64,000 nucleotides of DNA from Hymenolepis diminuta (GCA_900708905.1 CAADRB010000006.1:4510157-4574156), one strand, 5' to 3'. Counted from the first letter of the stretch, positions 12,434 through 27,486 are shown. A program made the numbers and translations. The notes: generated from the letters alone by a model not told the origin.

Positions 12434-15400
12434 GCGAGCGTTTTATTATTTTAAATAAAGATTGTGTTTGCCCATTTGATTTAAATTGTGAAATAAAGAT
12501 TTTTTTAAAAGTTTAAAGTGTGGTCATTAAAAAACCTTGAATTTGTATTTTCTAATTAAATTTTTATGAGTTGACACGATTAACAGTTCTATGATCTCAT
12601 TTGTTCTTATACAGTTTGTAAGTAATCAGAATTTCTATCATTCTGCAAGATGTTAACGTCCATCGTACATCGGTAGGACTTTCAAACTCCTCGAGTAATT
12701 CAGGCGGCAGCCCGACAATCCTATCTTTTCAATTACAAATGCAGTGCTTTTACTTCCTACAATATTTTAAACGCCTTTGCTAACTTCTTATCTCTATCTG
12801 CACAGGTGAAACTTTGCATTAGGCCCTACTCAAACACTCCGACTTCATTTTCTCACATTCCTTCCTATCAAATCTTACAATCAGGTCTTTCAGCTAGATT
12901 CCATTCATCTTTAACTCTTTCCTGTAAAATGATTTTTTATCTATTTCCGCTAAATTTCATTAAAGTGTCACCCCAACTAAAAAGTTTTACTTATTCTAGA
13001 TTTTTGTATGTTTGGTAACCCTAATATTTAATTTGAAATAAGTTAACATTCTATTTAAAAAGCAATTCCACATTTTGATCGAAACTTTGAAGTCGTTGTT
13101 TCCTTAAGAACCGAAGATAACTTTACTGTCCCAATTTGGTGTATGGCAGTTTGATTGAATTAGGAGTAAATTTAAAGTTCCCATCTAACTAGATGATGTA
13201 TCTTTTATCCTACTTTGTCCTAGAATTTGACTTTTTGTCTTATTTCTCATGAAAATAATGCTGTTGATGTTAAATAGTTGCAATTTTAAAAATCTTTTCC
13301 CTTCATAATAAAAACGTAAATCAACAGTGAACGTAGTTTGTATTTTTTTCTAGAATTAAATTTTCCAGTAAAATACTCCATTATAAAAAAATATTTATCG
13401 AAAAATAGAGATTTTTTCTTTATTATTTCTCTAAAAGAAATTAAAGCGATTGCATGTATGAATCTCAAAATATTTTGGTTTTATTTCCCAAAGGCTGCTC
13501 ATAACGTTTTCTCCACCACGCCAACATGCACTTGAACGGTTACTCCTAAGATGAAACATAATCGACTGAATTGCCAGGAATTTTTACACTGATGTGAGAA
13601 GTGATCGAAAGTCTGCTTCGAATACCTTTACCTACCATCAGATTTTCCCAATTGCGAGCTGCTGTAAGTTGATCAAGTACCGAAATCGTTTGTTTATAGT
13701 AATATTTATTGACCAGGAAAAATATCAGGAAGAAATATTCCATTTTTTGTGCTTTTTGTTATTTTAAAAATTGACTTAAAATTCCGACAATGCTTGTTAA
13801 TATTTTTTTAGACAAAATTTGTAAATATTTTATATTTTCTTCACATTGTTATTGAAATAACGATTAGCCCTAATATTTTTTATATGAACTAATATGAATT
13901 ACACTACCCTGTACATAGATCGAGTTGAATTGTTATAAGTTTTCGCTATAACAAAGAGAACTTGCTTTCTTCTTCTCGGGCTGGGATATCGGCTCGTCAT
14001 CAGCTGATATCAGCAAATTCTCATGGGCTGATTCAACTTTCAATTTAATTTGTTGTTCTATGAAAATTTTGATTGTGTAAGAAAGCATGCACCCAAGTCA
14101 ACCTAATTTAATTAATTTGGGGCGTGCTATTTCCACTTTTGGATCCATCTTTCCATCTGGCCGTAGGTTGGTATAAACTATCAAGCAATTTTTTTCATCG
14201 CACTTCCAAAAAATCGAAGAAATAATATTTTATTTGACTATATGATTAGCACTACCTAAATTTCGTATCTGTTTCAAAATAAGTAAGTGTTAAATTATCA
14301 TTTAAAGTTTTACAATCAAACTATTTCTGCATAGAAAATTAAGGGTCATTTACTGTACTTAATGAAGTTAGTTTTTCCTAGCAAAAAGTGCCCATTTAAT
14401 TCGTTAAACCGTATTCTACGAACTCTCATTAACCAATGAGCTTTTTATTACCAATTCTCGGATAGGCACAGATGAGGAATCGTCTTTTTTCATCTCTTTT
14501 TTCATCAATTGTCATTCAATAAAGAATGATTGCTATCTATTTTGTTTTGATAGAAAACGCTGAAAATATTTAACTGTCCTTTTATTTTCTTATCTAAACA
14601 ATTAAAACAATCTTTTGTTATAATTCTAAGATGTTTTTTATGAAAGTGTCTCTCTTTTTCATTTGTTAACCAAGCCGAACATATCAAAAACTGAAGAACT
14701 GAACAGTGAAGTTGAATTTTTATGAAATGTTGATTTTTTTCTTAAATAATAAAAGGGGGAATTTAATTTTTTTATGCATTTATTGTCGCCTCCATTCTAA
14801 GGAAATTGGCGTAGACTTGATGTTAGGTCAATCTTTCCTGTTACACCATTTTCCTATTATTTATTGTCTGACATTTAGCTATCGCAGGATGTTTGACTTT
14901 TAGCTGTTATTTTAATATTTTGGCTGTCTATAAACATTTTTGGAGGACTCAGCCCTCCCCCGCACTAGCCAACATTGGTAACAGCATTTATTTTAGTGTG
15001 CTCTTAAGTATTTGCTAATCACATATACTTTCTCAAGGCATTAAGAAGATAAGGATAATTTAAATCAGCATAACCGATCGTTCAAATAAAACGTCGGAGT
15101 TACAATTTTGAGCATCGCAGGCATGGAATCCAGCGAAAATAAAGGGGTTGACTCATCAAAATTGAGCTTTGTAACATTTGAACATTACAAAGTGGTTAAG
15201 TCCTCTTATGAGAAGACGACTAATTTAATGTCGCCAAAACGCGGTTATCCTCGTCGGGTACGTGCTGTTAAGGAAGAAATTGGCAATGCAATCATACTTT
15301 AAATATATTGCACCACAAGATGTCGACTTTCGTGTAATTATTCCAAATGCAAAATTAATCTACTAATTAAGGAGAAGATTCTTTCTTGAATACGTTCATT

Positions 15401-18400
15401 AGAATTACACTTTACAGAAGAATCTGGGAAAGAATGGCAAAATACAAAAAAATTATCTTAAAGCCCCATACGTCTCTTTAATGTGCCAAAAGGTGAAAGC
15501 TAAGGATTTTTTCCGTTTCTTAACTATAAAACTGTATTAAGATAAATGAATTTATCGTTATTCCCTCCATACTTTTAATAAATTAAGACGCTAGATTTTC
15601 TAACTTCATTATTTATTTCTAATTGAATCCCCGAACCGTCCTCCTTTGGACAAAGTTACTGCTTTAGATCCTTTTCCAAAATTAAAATTCGTAAAAGCTC
15701 ATTGTTTGCATTGCGTGGTTAATGATAATAATGTTTTAATTTGCTATTGATTATTCAAATTTGGCCTGTACAAAAATAATAATTAGCAAATGAGCCCAAA
15801 ATCTAGCTCGGTGCATTATTTTAAATGTTCTCTGTGTATTCACCGTGTTCTGTCAAGATGTCAAATATTTCATTAATGTTTGGACATTTATTAGCAAATG
15901 CATTTCGCACCTGAATTTTAACTAACTTTAGTAGTAGGTTTTAATAACTCAATAAGAGTAATATAAGTACAACATTAATCAGAATGAAAAATAATATAAA
16001 TATTTACACCTGGATGAACTGAATTGGTCGAAAATTTTCACGGTGGTTATTATATTGTCTTTGTATTATTGGTGATTTAATCTTGGCTTTGATGACTATC
16101 TGTTAGCATTCTATTGTGTCTAAAACACAAGTCCATTTCCGTATATATCCATTTAACGTATTTCAGCTTATTACGTTGGGGCTGACAATTTAGCGGCTCT
16201 AAAAATAGGGCTTTAGACATTTGTACCTTTTTTTACCCGCTTACATCAATGGTTTTACTTTTTAAAAAATTCTCATTTATTAGTACAAAAATTGAAAAGT
16301 GAAAAAGCATTAAAAATTCCAGTTTCTTTGGAAATGTAGAAGATAAGATTAACATGAAATTAGCTGATCTTCATCGCTTTTGAATCAATTTATTGGATAT
16401 TCATTTCCGTTTTGTGAACTACCTTTGAGGTTCTCAAATGAATTTACATGAAAGGGATTTTGTGTGAAAATATGAAATTGGAGGTGAATGATGTGTCATA
16501 ATACACCCAAATAAAAAAATACCCACGATAAAAGGCCATATACTATTTTAGAATAGGTACGAAATCAATAAATGCGAACGTTGGCCTCATAATCATTAAT
16601 CAGACTATTTAGGTGAAGGCCATCCTAACTCTAGGGCTTCTTTTGATTACATGATAAGACTTGTTTTCGTCCTATTTAACCATCACTTTTGCTCCTTATT
16701 AACTAACGCTTTCTCAAATGAACTCAAACATCTGAGACATTCTATCTTCACCACCATTTTTATATCTATTTTTTTATTTTTTGGTGATATGAAACTCACG
16801 CTCACTGAGCATTGGTCATGTAATTTATTACGAACTTGTAAATATTATTTCTTGCTTACTACTGATTACTCCTAACTTTGAATTTGCCATAAATGCCCCT
16901 GTATAAAATTTCCGCTATGCGATTAATTAAACTTTTATATTCATTGGTTCGTTCCTGATACATTTAGTATTTACTTAATAAGAGAAACGTTCACATACGA
17001 AACTAGGTTTTGGGCTTTGCTACAATATTAATGATGATAATCTATTTGGAGGAACCTCTATCTTATCACATATCTTAAGCAAAGAGAAGGCATCCTAGGG
17101 ATTTCAATTGTAAAACCTACATTTTATTACTCCTATACTGGCTCCTATTCAGCAGTACTGTTAATCATCCCAGCGATTATATTTTTCTGATAGGTATTGA
17201 TATCGTGTCCTCTGAATTGATAGACGCAAATTTACCTGTTCGAGGAAAGTTATTCTTCAGCAAGATTAAATATTCTTCCCTTTAAGAAAAAATCAATCTA
17301 TTTTAAAATATCTATGTTCCGCCCATTTCAGCTCATCCATTTTATTAACGCTCATAAAACAGTATTAGATGATTGATCTAACTGACCATTCTTATATGAC
17401 TTAAAATTGTAAAATCATTTAACTATCCGAGTTTAACTTGGGTGGGCTCTGCTATGTTGACATCATGAAGGCTCTAATCATCTTATTAGTGTCGCATCTG
17501 TTAGAAGAAAAATTTACATGAAGTGGTTGGTTTGATAAATGAAAAGCCTACAACATGAACTCAAAGATTCTCTTACTTATGATTTCTTGACTTTAGCTTC
17601 AACGTCTATCCAATCTCTTTTCCTTAATGCAAATAGAATCGTTTTGCTGTTCTTTTTGTTTAGATGATTTCCGAGGACGAGCAATTGCAATTTTTGTCTT
17701 ACTGCAGATGGAAACTAAATGACATAAACTCAATATTACCTTGGTTTTACCCTTAAAAAGTCAAACTGCCGGCTATTGTCACATTACTTTGCATATTCTG
17801 AGATTGAACAGTATGCTTCTATTAAATGCACTTCTAATTAAATTAACCAATTACAATTAATACACAACTCTCTCTTACTATAACAGGATTGCGTGCGCAG
17901 CATACATAAATGTAGACGCAGAAATTTTATGCATTTCTATTTCCGGTTTGCAATGCGAGCTGGTTTTCAGTTTGACAAAAATAATGAATAAAATCAGCGG
18001 ATTTCTTATATTAAATTTTATGAGGAAACGAGATGAGTAAAAGGACAGATAAGGACATCGATTGTACAAAAATAGGACAAATACCACTTACGGGTATATG
18101 AAGAGTCAAGTTGACAGTTCAGGATTCGCACATTATCCATTAACAGTTGGATTCAGTGTATCAGTGAACCACAATGTAATATGCTTTTCATTTTTAGACC
18201 TTTCCCTTAAATACACTATATGGCAGAGCACACGTGGCGTAGCGGTAAATTGTAATACCAAAGGTTTCTATATAAAAAATAATATTGCTTATTTAATAAT
18301 CTGAATAAATAAACGCAAGAAATAAAACTAAGGAGGATGTTAAATTACGTCATTCTTATTCGGAGAGTCATCCTGGAGCCTTTTCTCTTCTGAAAAGGAC

Positions 18401-21400
18401 TTTTATAGAAGTATTTTTCATAAATAAAATCTGAGATATGTAAGGCATAGGTTGGTTTAAAGAATACTAATAGTAATAAGAGGGATAAATGAAAATTGAC
18501 TTGAACCTCTCCAGAACATTGCAAAAAGGTTAATCTTAGGAGTATGCTCTCCCAAAGCTATGCTGTGTGAAGCGTCTGTTAAGCGGATTTCTCTGGATCA
18601 TCTGTAGCAAGAAGAACTGGAAGGGAAGTGTGCACTCAGTTATGGTTAATTCAATTTAGTCAATAACGTTTTTAGCTTTATCAATCTGTCATGGATGAAA
18701 CGGCTAAAAGTCAATTTCCATCTCCTTAACCATAAAATCTCACCTCAAATTAATTTGCGCTTACGCAGTTCTATAAAATGTTGTCAACTTTATGTGAATC
18801 GACCACGATTACATATATATGTATTTATACTAGTAATGTTTCAAATTTCCTATAACTGGATGTCTTATACAGTAAAAGAGATAAGAATAGTTTAAAAATC
18901 ATACATTATGTTATCCTTCCTGTTGGCATTATGTGCGAGTCTTGCCTGTTTTCGAGAGAATTGAGACCATGCATATTCCAAATCGTTAAATCTACCAATT
19001 TAACAAAGGCAATGAAGAACATCTCCGCATATTTTTAGTTTAAAATGATTAGAGAGCAAGTGAAAATACCGTAACGCATGCTATGCCATCCTCTTCGGAT
19101 AGTGTAATGTATATCAGGTTTGAAAATAAACAGATGATTATAGCACATGCATATATCAATTAGCATCCAGAAAATCTCTAAACGATTTAAGGAATGCCTC
19201 TATTAATTTCAACCGATTTAGGACAAATATTTTATACTGGAGATGTGAAACATTCCTACTCCTTCATATTTGTACCGAAGACCAAAGACGGATAGAAGTG
19301 AAAGATAACGTCAACTCTTTTCCCTTTCAAAATAACATTCACCCGTCAAAAAACTGATGTTATCCCATAGTGTTGTTACTGCTGCTGCAAAATAAAAAGG
19401 CATTTTAGATCGCATTTTCTGACTGTGAGGATAAATTATGTAACTTGTGATTGCAAATGTTCTGCATCATTGTTATTTATTGCAAAAGGAATAATTCTTG
19501 TATCCCCAATGAGTCATTGGTGATTGTATTTTGGGTATGGGGAACTGATAAGGTGGGTTACTCACCCTTGCCCTTGAAAGCGCAGACTGTTTAGGTTGGA
19601 AAGTAGTCGGTATTAACCCTAAGAAATGTATAATAGTTTATTTTCGATTAGAATCACTAATGCTCGCAAATATGGCAGAGGCACTTGCACTTCTTACTAG
19701 ATGGAAAGCATTAAACTGCTTATCGTAAATCTTAGAATCGCCAGAGGCCTAATTCAGGGTTACTTTTCCGTTACCCTCAATGTATGCTAGCTTAAAATTC
19801 ATTGAAATAACCAAATACGTCTTTTTCTTAAAGATGCCATTACGACTTTCTGGATCTAATCGCCATAGTTTTAGTTGAGACCTGGCTTGCAGGGGACTAT
19901 CTAGGACATACTCTGTTCTAAATTCAAGACATGGTGCAAAATGCATGCGAACCCGTAAGATTACTGTAAAAATAATAGGAAACACTTCACAACTAATCTT
20001 AAAACTCAGGTTGATGTCTGTTGCACGCTTTCAATCCATTTCCCCTGAAAATAGTTTAAAAAACAAATCCAAACTACCGACCCTTAAGGAGGGTAAAATG
20101 ACATCGTAAAATAATAATAGCAATTTGGTCTACCTATTATTATTGAATCAGTATTGATTTCGTATAAATTAAAGAGCGTTTTTGAAAATAATATATTTTT
20201 GCTTTAGTTGTTAAGTGTGCTCATTTGAAAAGCTGTATTAAAATCTATCCTCGATTTATAGTTTCATGAATTTGAAGATTGCTGTGGTGTAATCTTGTTT
20301 TGGATAGCTTATCAATTACAGGAACCACTATCAATCGGCAAGACTTTATCATCATGATTACCCCTTCAAGTCTATCAAACCACTAGGCGAACAAGCCGTT
20401 GTTAGTCAAAACATAACATTTAGCTTCTTAATTGCTGTATATGTATCCCTAAAATCCCAGTTGGATTTTTAACGGCTTATTTAACAGTTCCTCCAGCCAG
20501 CTCCTTTCTATCTTCAGCTTCTCCTATCAACTTTCATCTCCGGTACCATATCTGCTTTCTGATTTTTGTATTCCCCTCTCCTCTCCCTGTTACCTATTAC
20601 TAAATGAATATCCTTGTTATATTTTGTGCCTTTCCCTTACCTTTTGATCTATGCTTTGATGTTAAGTCTAGGAGGTGTATTTCTATTTTTTTCTGCTCAA
20701 CGCCGATTGAGAAGCTTTGTGCTCACTTCGCGACACATCTCTGATTAACCAGTATTGGTCGAAGTCGTCGAACGCAAATTATTACTAAAACAGCATCATT
20801 TTGAGGTATAATGGCGCAAAATTTATTATAAAATTGTAAACTAGCATGAAAAGTTATTTTGGGTAAAATTTACTCCGTCAGATATGTAGATATATAATGC
20901 TCTGGTTTTTAGACCTTACCCGAATAAATACTACGATTTAGTCTTTCATGAAGTTTTTACCTTCAGACAAAAATTAGTCAAACAATAGTGGTCAACTTAA
21001 TCTGAATTTAATCTAATTTCAATTTAATTTACATTATTTATCTACAAATATTTCATAATCCACTTTTTAACCCGCCGCATTCTCTATAGACTCCTGCAGT
21101 GAGTCAGCTTGACCTTTCCATCTCATTATCTGAGATACCTACTGTATAATGCGACCGAATAAAATTGCTCTAAACCAGCACCAGACTTAGATTTCAGACG
21201 CCGTCAATCCCCGAATCAGCTTGACCCGAATAGTCCACTACAATCAGCGACTCTCTTGCCTTTTACAATTACTGTCAAGTGTAATTTTGCAATAAAGACT
21301 ACATTCGATTTTTCTCGTTTTATTTTCTCTTCCCCGTGGATCTCACAGTGGACTGCCATGTATCAACAATAATGCTGTGGGCAGTTGTAAATGCGTTCCA

Positions 21401-23519
21401 CTTTTAGCCTTATATCTTTTTATTCAGTAAATCTCTTCTGCAATTTTGTAGCACCAGAAAGTCCAGTTTCTCCCACTAAGACGTAAGTGAATGCTAGATT
21501 TCATTAGGCTACAGTTTAATCCGACCCGAAGGGAGAGGTAAGAGAGAAGGAAATTTATTCTAGAGCACTTTATTAACTCAGCAAAGACTGTATGCTAATG
21601 TAGGTCGATTTCGTATTATTAATGTTGAAGTTCCAGACACCGTCGGACTGATAATAGTTTTTTTTTGCCTCGAATAACTGTCAAGCTGTCAGTAGAAGCT
21701 TGGAGATAATCTTTAGGAGTTGGTCATTCGGAGACAAATAAACGATTCTGAGGCTTTGATCACTGTCTGTCGGCTTCCTGTTAATCTCAGTGTCCCAGGG
21801 CTTATATTCCAACCAAATGGCAGCATAAGTATAATTTTATTTCACTCACTTTAACAATTTGATTAAATGGATACGTACAAGTCACATAAATTTGTTTATT
21901 TCATATTTTATTCATTTTAAGTCAAGATCAAAGGCGAAGACTGCAACTGCTCTTAGATCCTCATTCTGAGTGAGAGGCGAGTTCCAGTTAAGCAATTTGA
22001 CCTTTTACTCTAACCACCCTAATGTCAAAATTCTTAACCTATTAGAGCGATAGATATTTACTGGATGCTGTTAAATTGAAGTATGGGGAGTAATTAGAGT
22101 TCGAAATCATTTGTCAATTTTTTCAATTGTTGTGCAAATTCAATAGGAGAGAAAAGAGCAATTTGGCGTTAACGGTTGACCCCAAGGCGCTTTCACGAAG
22201 TTTACACATAACACATTTTTAAAAATCGGTGTTCTAAGATAATGCCAGATGAATGACAAGTGTTGTCATTAGAGGTAGCTTATCTTCAAAACGTTGCATT
22301 TTTCAAATGCTGAAGCACCCTGCCTCGCATTTGAATTGTACTTTCATATATCCAACCAACAGTACGTGCGTGATCTCTGAGTTCAAAAGTCCGAGCCAAA
22401 TAAAGTTCCTGTAGAATTTTGTGAATTCCTCACTTTCTCTTTAAAATTCTTCTCTTAGTCTTTAGTATAAAGAAGAAATAAGTTTCAACTTTTTCACTGT
22501 TGTAAACACGAAAAATTTAGATATATATCTGTTTTAATGATTTATTTATTGATGTTTTACCCATTTTATTGTTCCTCCCCATAGTCGTGTGTATAAATTG
22601 TATACCAGATCTTGAAACAATCAATTGATTTCTTCTGTTATCTGTCACTTGTTTTGAAAATTCTGCTTCACAAGAATGTAAGCCTACTGGTTACAACGTT
22701 GCTGCCTTCCCCTTTAATAAAATGTGTCCTCACATACTCCTGTCATATGATAGCCGAATCCGTTCAGTTATAGAGGGTACTAGCCTAGTTAGTTTCCATT
22801 TTCCTTCACCAATGTCTTCTAAGACAAAGTCTCTCCTTCCTGTAAATATTTTGCTGAATTTAAGTCACAAAAGTCTTTTATTTTATGAATTTATTTACAC
22901 CTCCACCATTTTCAGACATCATTAACTAGAATGAGAAGCGTTTAAATTGTCTCTAATATTGCAACTTACATTACAATTTCATTGCATTTTTATCTGTCTT
23001 AACTCAAATTCTGAGGAGCTAAGAATTGAGCTAAAGCAACCTGGTAATTGCATTGGAACATAAAATCTTTGTCTGATAATTAAATACATGAAATAACCGC
23101 TACTTTGTATGTCATTTTAATCATTCCTTGTATAACTCTCGTATGACTGCTTCTCCCACTCCCGCTTCTGGTAATACGTTTAAAAATTTTCTGATTTCTA
23201 GTTTTAGGCTATTCCTAGACAGATTCCCATTAATAAGAACTTAGAGGACTTGGCGTTTGTCTGATTAACAATCAGTACGTTTTAAATAAAAATGCCGCCC
23301 AGACTCTCTAGGGACTTTTTCTGGCCTCTGTCAACCATTATTACAAGGGGTGACCATTAACTGAATAGTATTGAAAGTTTTAAAAAGAAAACTTATAAAT
23401 TCCAAGCCTGTTTAGGAAGGTGTTTTCCAATACATCTTGAGCATGAGGGAAGTAGCATGGAGGCTACTTTTTAAAAAGATCGTATTATGCAGACCTAACT
23501 GGCCATTCTACACACCGGA

Positions 23520-23600
23520 TATGCACCGACGGGGCTCAAACCCGTATCTTCTAAATTCGCAGATGGGCTCGTTAAATGCTACATCACTGGTTCAAAAGAG
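23520..23600 (-). repeat. tRNA-like SINE or tRNA pseudogene
   Basis: On the minus strand a strong RNA polymerase III B-box-like sequence, gggtttgagcccc (plus 23531-23543), is preceded by an anticodon-arm-like segment and 'agtgatgtagc', which resembles a degraded A box. No complete cloverleaf is evident, so a SINE head is favoured over a working tRNA. Confidence 0.35.
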
Positions 23601-25069
23601 AGCTTATAAGTATACTTCCCTTAGAGTAATATTTACGAAGAATAGGCACAATTCTTTCACATAATCTGAAGTAAATTTATTTATGAATATGAAAGTTATT
23701 CAAACTGCCCTCTTCTGACTAAATGTGCATGTGAATCTCAGTCCCAGTGCTGAATTTAATACTAGTGATTCATTATGCAGTTATATTAAATACGAGATAC
23801 GAATTATCTGATATTTTCTACGACACTAACGGTCTATATTGATTTCTTAAAGAGCAAATAGGAAGCGAAATAAAATTTCCTCCGAATATACATCATTAAT
23901 TTTTCGTATTATTTATATGTATTAGTGCTGCACGTTTATTATTAATGGGAAAAAATGATGATGTCAAATATATGCAAATATTTACTTCATTTTATTCCGG
24001 AGTCAGTGATTTTAAATACCAGTTTTTGTTGCTATATACAGCGAAGTATACCAATATCAGACTGCATTGGAAGTGAAGTTCATAAGGAGAGAGTATAATC
24101 ACTTTTAAGAGGGGGTATTTAAAGATTAAAAGTGAGGGTCAGGAAATCAGGAGAACCGCACTTCATCGGAGCTCCAGAATCCTCGGATCAACTGCATTCC
24201 CAAGTTGGAGTTTCCCCAGATTTATCCTCTCTTGCCATCTTCCTCTTTATTCGGAACGTCTCGTGACATGCTTTCCTATAACTTAGCAGCCATCCTCTTT
24301 TCGTTTAATTTATTTAACCTTAATCTAATGAACGGCGGAGTCTACTAGTTGGCAGATCATCTTTGGGCTTATGGCGATCGATCCTTCTCACCTCACTTTT
24401 ATTTGCATAGAGTCGATTGCACCAAAAATCCACACATATCATCTCTTTTTTTCCACACACTTTCCAGTTGTTATTGATGCTCATTAATGCGAGGAACAGA
24501 ATTTAGTATCCGATTGAAGTAGTCTTAACCAACTAGTTATGTGTGCAAATTCAGACATCTCACATAGACTTAAATTCTATTTGGCTCCTCTTGATCACTC
24601 TATTCCGTGACTGAATAAATTCTGCCTAGTTTCATAATGACATAATGGGAATCTGTGGCTTCGAAAATTGTGACTAAAACGAGTTCATTAACTACAAACA
24701 CATAAACGTATTTATTTGTTTAAAACTACTTTACCAATTTTGATACGTCATGGAGATACCATGTATAGGTGACCTTACAACTAGTGCCTCGAAATAAAAT
24801 GAGCATCGTTGAAACGACTGAAACACTCAGGCTCCGGTTTTGAACTGCTGTGTGCTAATGTTCATTGTAACAACTAGGAAATTACAAAATAAATAAATAT
24901 CTTTTGAATGTTATTCATTTTTTCTAAATTATAAACATTTCTGCCAACATTTCTGCACAGCTTGAGTTGCCATAAAAGGTTTTCGTATCTTGAGATATCT
25001 GGAACAGTTCCATCCGACGGGACATCGGTTTTCACAAGTTACCTCAAATTCGTCCGATACTAGAAGAAA

Positions 25070-25796
25070 GTGTACTCTCAGGACATATTAAGTCTAAAAG
25101 ATTCGGTTTCGTCGCATCACTCCCATTTTAGATTTGCGGTGTTGTTGTATAGTGTAAGTTGGCGAAGATTTGCAGCAAGTAAAAGCAGTGTGAATATTCC
25201 CAGTAACCGACTGGCTCCTTCAGACTCAGTGATGGAAGACGGATTAACTACAATCTCATCACTATTAAGAAATCCCTATGGTTTATATACATAATTGGAA
25301 CTTAAATGTGTCTGTTGATCATATATAAATTTTCATCAACCAATGAGAATGGTTATTCCACTCCACAAATGCATATCACTGAGAATTATTACATTGTGAT
25401 ACACTGCGCCATGATAATCCTCCACAACTTTTCATTTTGTGACTTCGACGCCAACTCTGAGACCACCCCAGCAGTTCGTAATATCAGCTGCAAAATATGC
25501 GATATGTGTATTCAAAGCCCTCTCCTTCAAATCTCCCCCTCTCCTCCCTCCCTTGAACACATCTTTCAAATCACAAGGTGTTTACGGCAAAATCACGTAT
25601 GCTCGGGTTTAATGTTGTGGAGGTAATTTACGTCTTGCTCACCGGAAGAGAAGAGGCAACTAGATCTAATCGTTTTAAAGGAGCTAATTCGGAACGCCAA
25701 ATGTGTCAACATCAATTTCCTTCACCAAATTCTTTGGATTTCTTGAAATTGTTGACACATGGTCCATTAGCACGATATAACCAAATAAAATAGAAG
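25070..25796 (+). other. coding-like stretch, unrecognised
   Basis: Three consecutive, partly overlapping plus-strand open frames (25070-25294, 25306-25626, 25578-25793) lie in a slightly GC-richer patch. The last one ends right at an AATAAA (about 25783-25791, 'aaccaaataaaatag'). It contains an imperfect hairpin formed by ATGTGTCAACA (25701-25711) and TGTTGACACAT (25750-25760). No motif was recognised and the splice structure is unclear. It could be a small gene, a decayed transposon or chance. Confidence 0.2.
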
Positions 25797-26333
25797 GCTG
25801 CTTAAATATATATTCGCCAAGAAATTTCATTCAAATAAAACGGATATACTCGCCGTCGCTATATTTTAAATTAGAAATGGTCGCACGCAACGCAGAGTTA
25901 ATAAATTACTACATGTTATTAGTAAAATAAGAAATTATCACTGCAGGTAATTATAACCAAATTTCAATTATAATTTCCCACTAAATGTCCACATTCTAAA
26001 AATAAATGAAATGAAATATAAGGAAATGTGCTAACGACTCTGTGCACGCATAATCTTGAGGAAATATATGCATTCTTGTTTAAGAGGAATCTGAACGTAG
26101 AATGAAGTGACTAATCTTGAAGAAAAGTCTTGTAAATCCCCAAGTGCATTTTTGTCAAGGCGAAAAAATTGGTTAAATGTTGGGAAAGATTTTTTTAATT
26201 TTTCTCCCCGCAAAAATAACATTTCTAATATTTATTTCCGTCATATTCATCCCTCATATTTATATTACTGGTCCATTTGTCAAGGTCATAATTGAAGTCC
26301 CTTTCGTGCCTAACTGTCTAAGTGTGCTCTTCC

Positions 26334-26356
26334 TCTCTTCTCTTCTCTTCTCTTCC
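26334..26356. repeat. (TCTTC)n short tandem repeat
   Basis: About four units of the 5-bp motif TCTTC/CTCTT within a pyrimidine-rich run. Confidence 0.8.
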
Positions 26357-26540
26357 CCTCTCTTGCCCTTCTAGCTTCTCTGGAAAAGTGGTTTATTGGA
26401 CTTGTATTAATCATAAAGCACTTAGGAAAACATTTACCAGCACCCATCTTGAACAGAAGAGCAACGTTATGGGGTCTCTGATAAAACTCAAACCCTATAA
26501 CTCTTAATCAGTGTGGTTGTCATTTCACTCAGTGAGTGTG

Positions 26541-26625
26541 CACTAGTAGGTATTGAAGCTGTGACCTCCTACTTCACAGACGACCGTGTCAACCCACTCT
26601 GTCAACGGCGCCCAAAAGGGCAGTT
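26541..26625 (-). repeat. tRNA-derived SINE head
   Basis: Read on the minus strand it begins 'gcgccgttgacagagtggg', like a tRNA A-box region. It continues with an anticodon-arm-like 'gtcgtctgtgaagtagg' and a B-box-like 'ggtcacagcttcaatacc'. It shares this pattern with the copy near 46235-46330. It lies about 300 bp outside the duplicated block. Confidence 0.45.
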
Positions 26626-27477
26626 AATGGATGCTATCAAATAAGTAGCAAGAGCCTCTAATGTTCTCAAGAAGACGTTTTTTTCGACACAATCCTGTGC
26701 TTAAAAACTGATCAACGTGCCTTAATGTAGTTTCTTTATCACAAACTCTGCTTCCACTCTCTCGGCACTGACGTTTCTTCCCTTTCCTCCCAATTTCCAG
26801 TCCTTCTTCTTGCTTCTCGCCTATTCCCTCATTTCCCTCTCTTATCTAGTGTATCCACGCCCAACCTAACTCTTGGTCGTCTCATTTGTGAAAGGCCGTC
26901 GCTTACAATTAGCCTTTAGGAGGATCACTAGTTCTGCAAGGGGATATCTAGTCTAATATTTTTGGGCTCCAAAATTTGTCCAACTTCAGATCGCTCACTT
27001 ACGTGCATGTCAATGTTCTTGAATACCAAATAAGCAGTTATAAACACTTTCCAGAATAGTAACAGCCAAGCTTTCGACAGAGAAAGTCATTCCGATTTGT
27101 ATCTGTTTGATAGTACCTGAACGTCCATATAAGCAAAGGAAATGGGATGCAATCATTTGCCAAGTATTATGAGTACTCAACAGTACGTTAGATAACGTTT
27201 CCATAAATTCAACTTTCTGCATCTTTGCCGTAGAAAGGTTTGTCTGGTTTTGTAGACCGTCAATTCCATTGCGAGATGAATTTCTGCATCCCCACTAAAC
27301 AGACATGCAATTATTTTGACTAATGCCCTACTAACCATCAAATTCTCCCATCTTTGGTTGGTGGGAGATTTACTAAAAACTACAAATAATTAGTACGATT
27401 TCTCAAATTGCCATTTCTTCTTCCCAAATCTCCTGTAATAGTAAAACTGGCGGGAGTTTTTAATCCCGTTGTCCTCT

Positions 27478-27486
27478 CCCCCCCCC
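27478..27486. repeat. 9-C homopolymer run
   Basis: Nine consecutive C inside a C/T-rich patch downstream of the SDR gene. The identical run occurs in copy 2, which is notable because such runs normally vary between real duplicates. Confidence 0.9.

Larger units (their letters stand above)
3400..23500. other. intergenic, AT-rich, no supported gene
   Basis: About 20 kb in which open frames are short (mostly under 90 codons) and show no known motif. Visible items are a (TC)9 run at 8893-8910, a perfect 9-bp hairpin at 10595-10615, a possible but doubtful spliced small ORF at 11235-11594, a possible terminal exon at 12183-12433 and a pyrimidine-rich island around 20480-20600. Nothing else could be supported. 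Confidence 0.5.
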
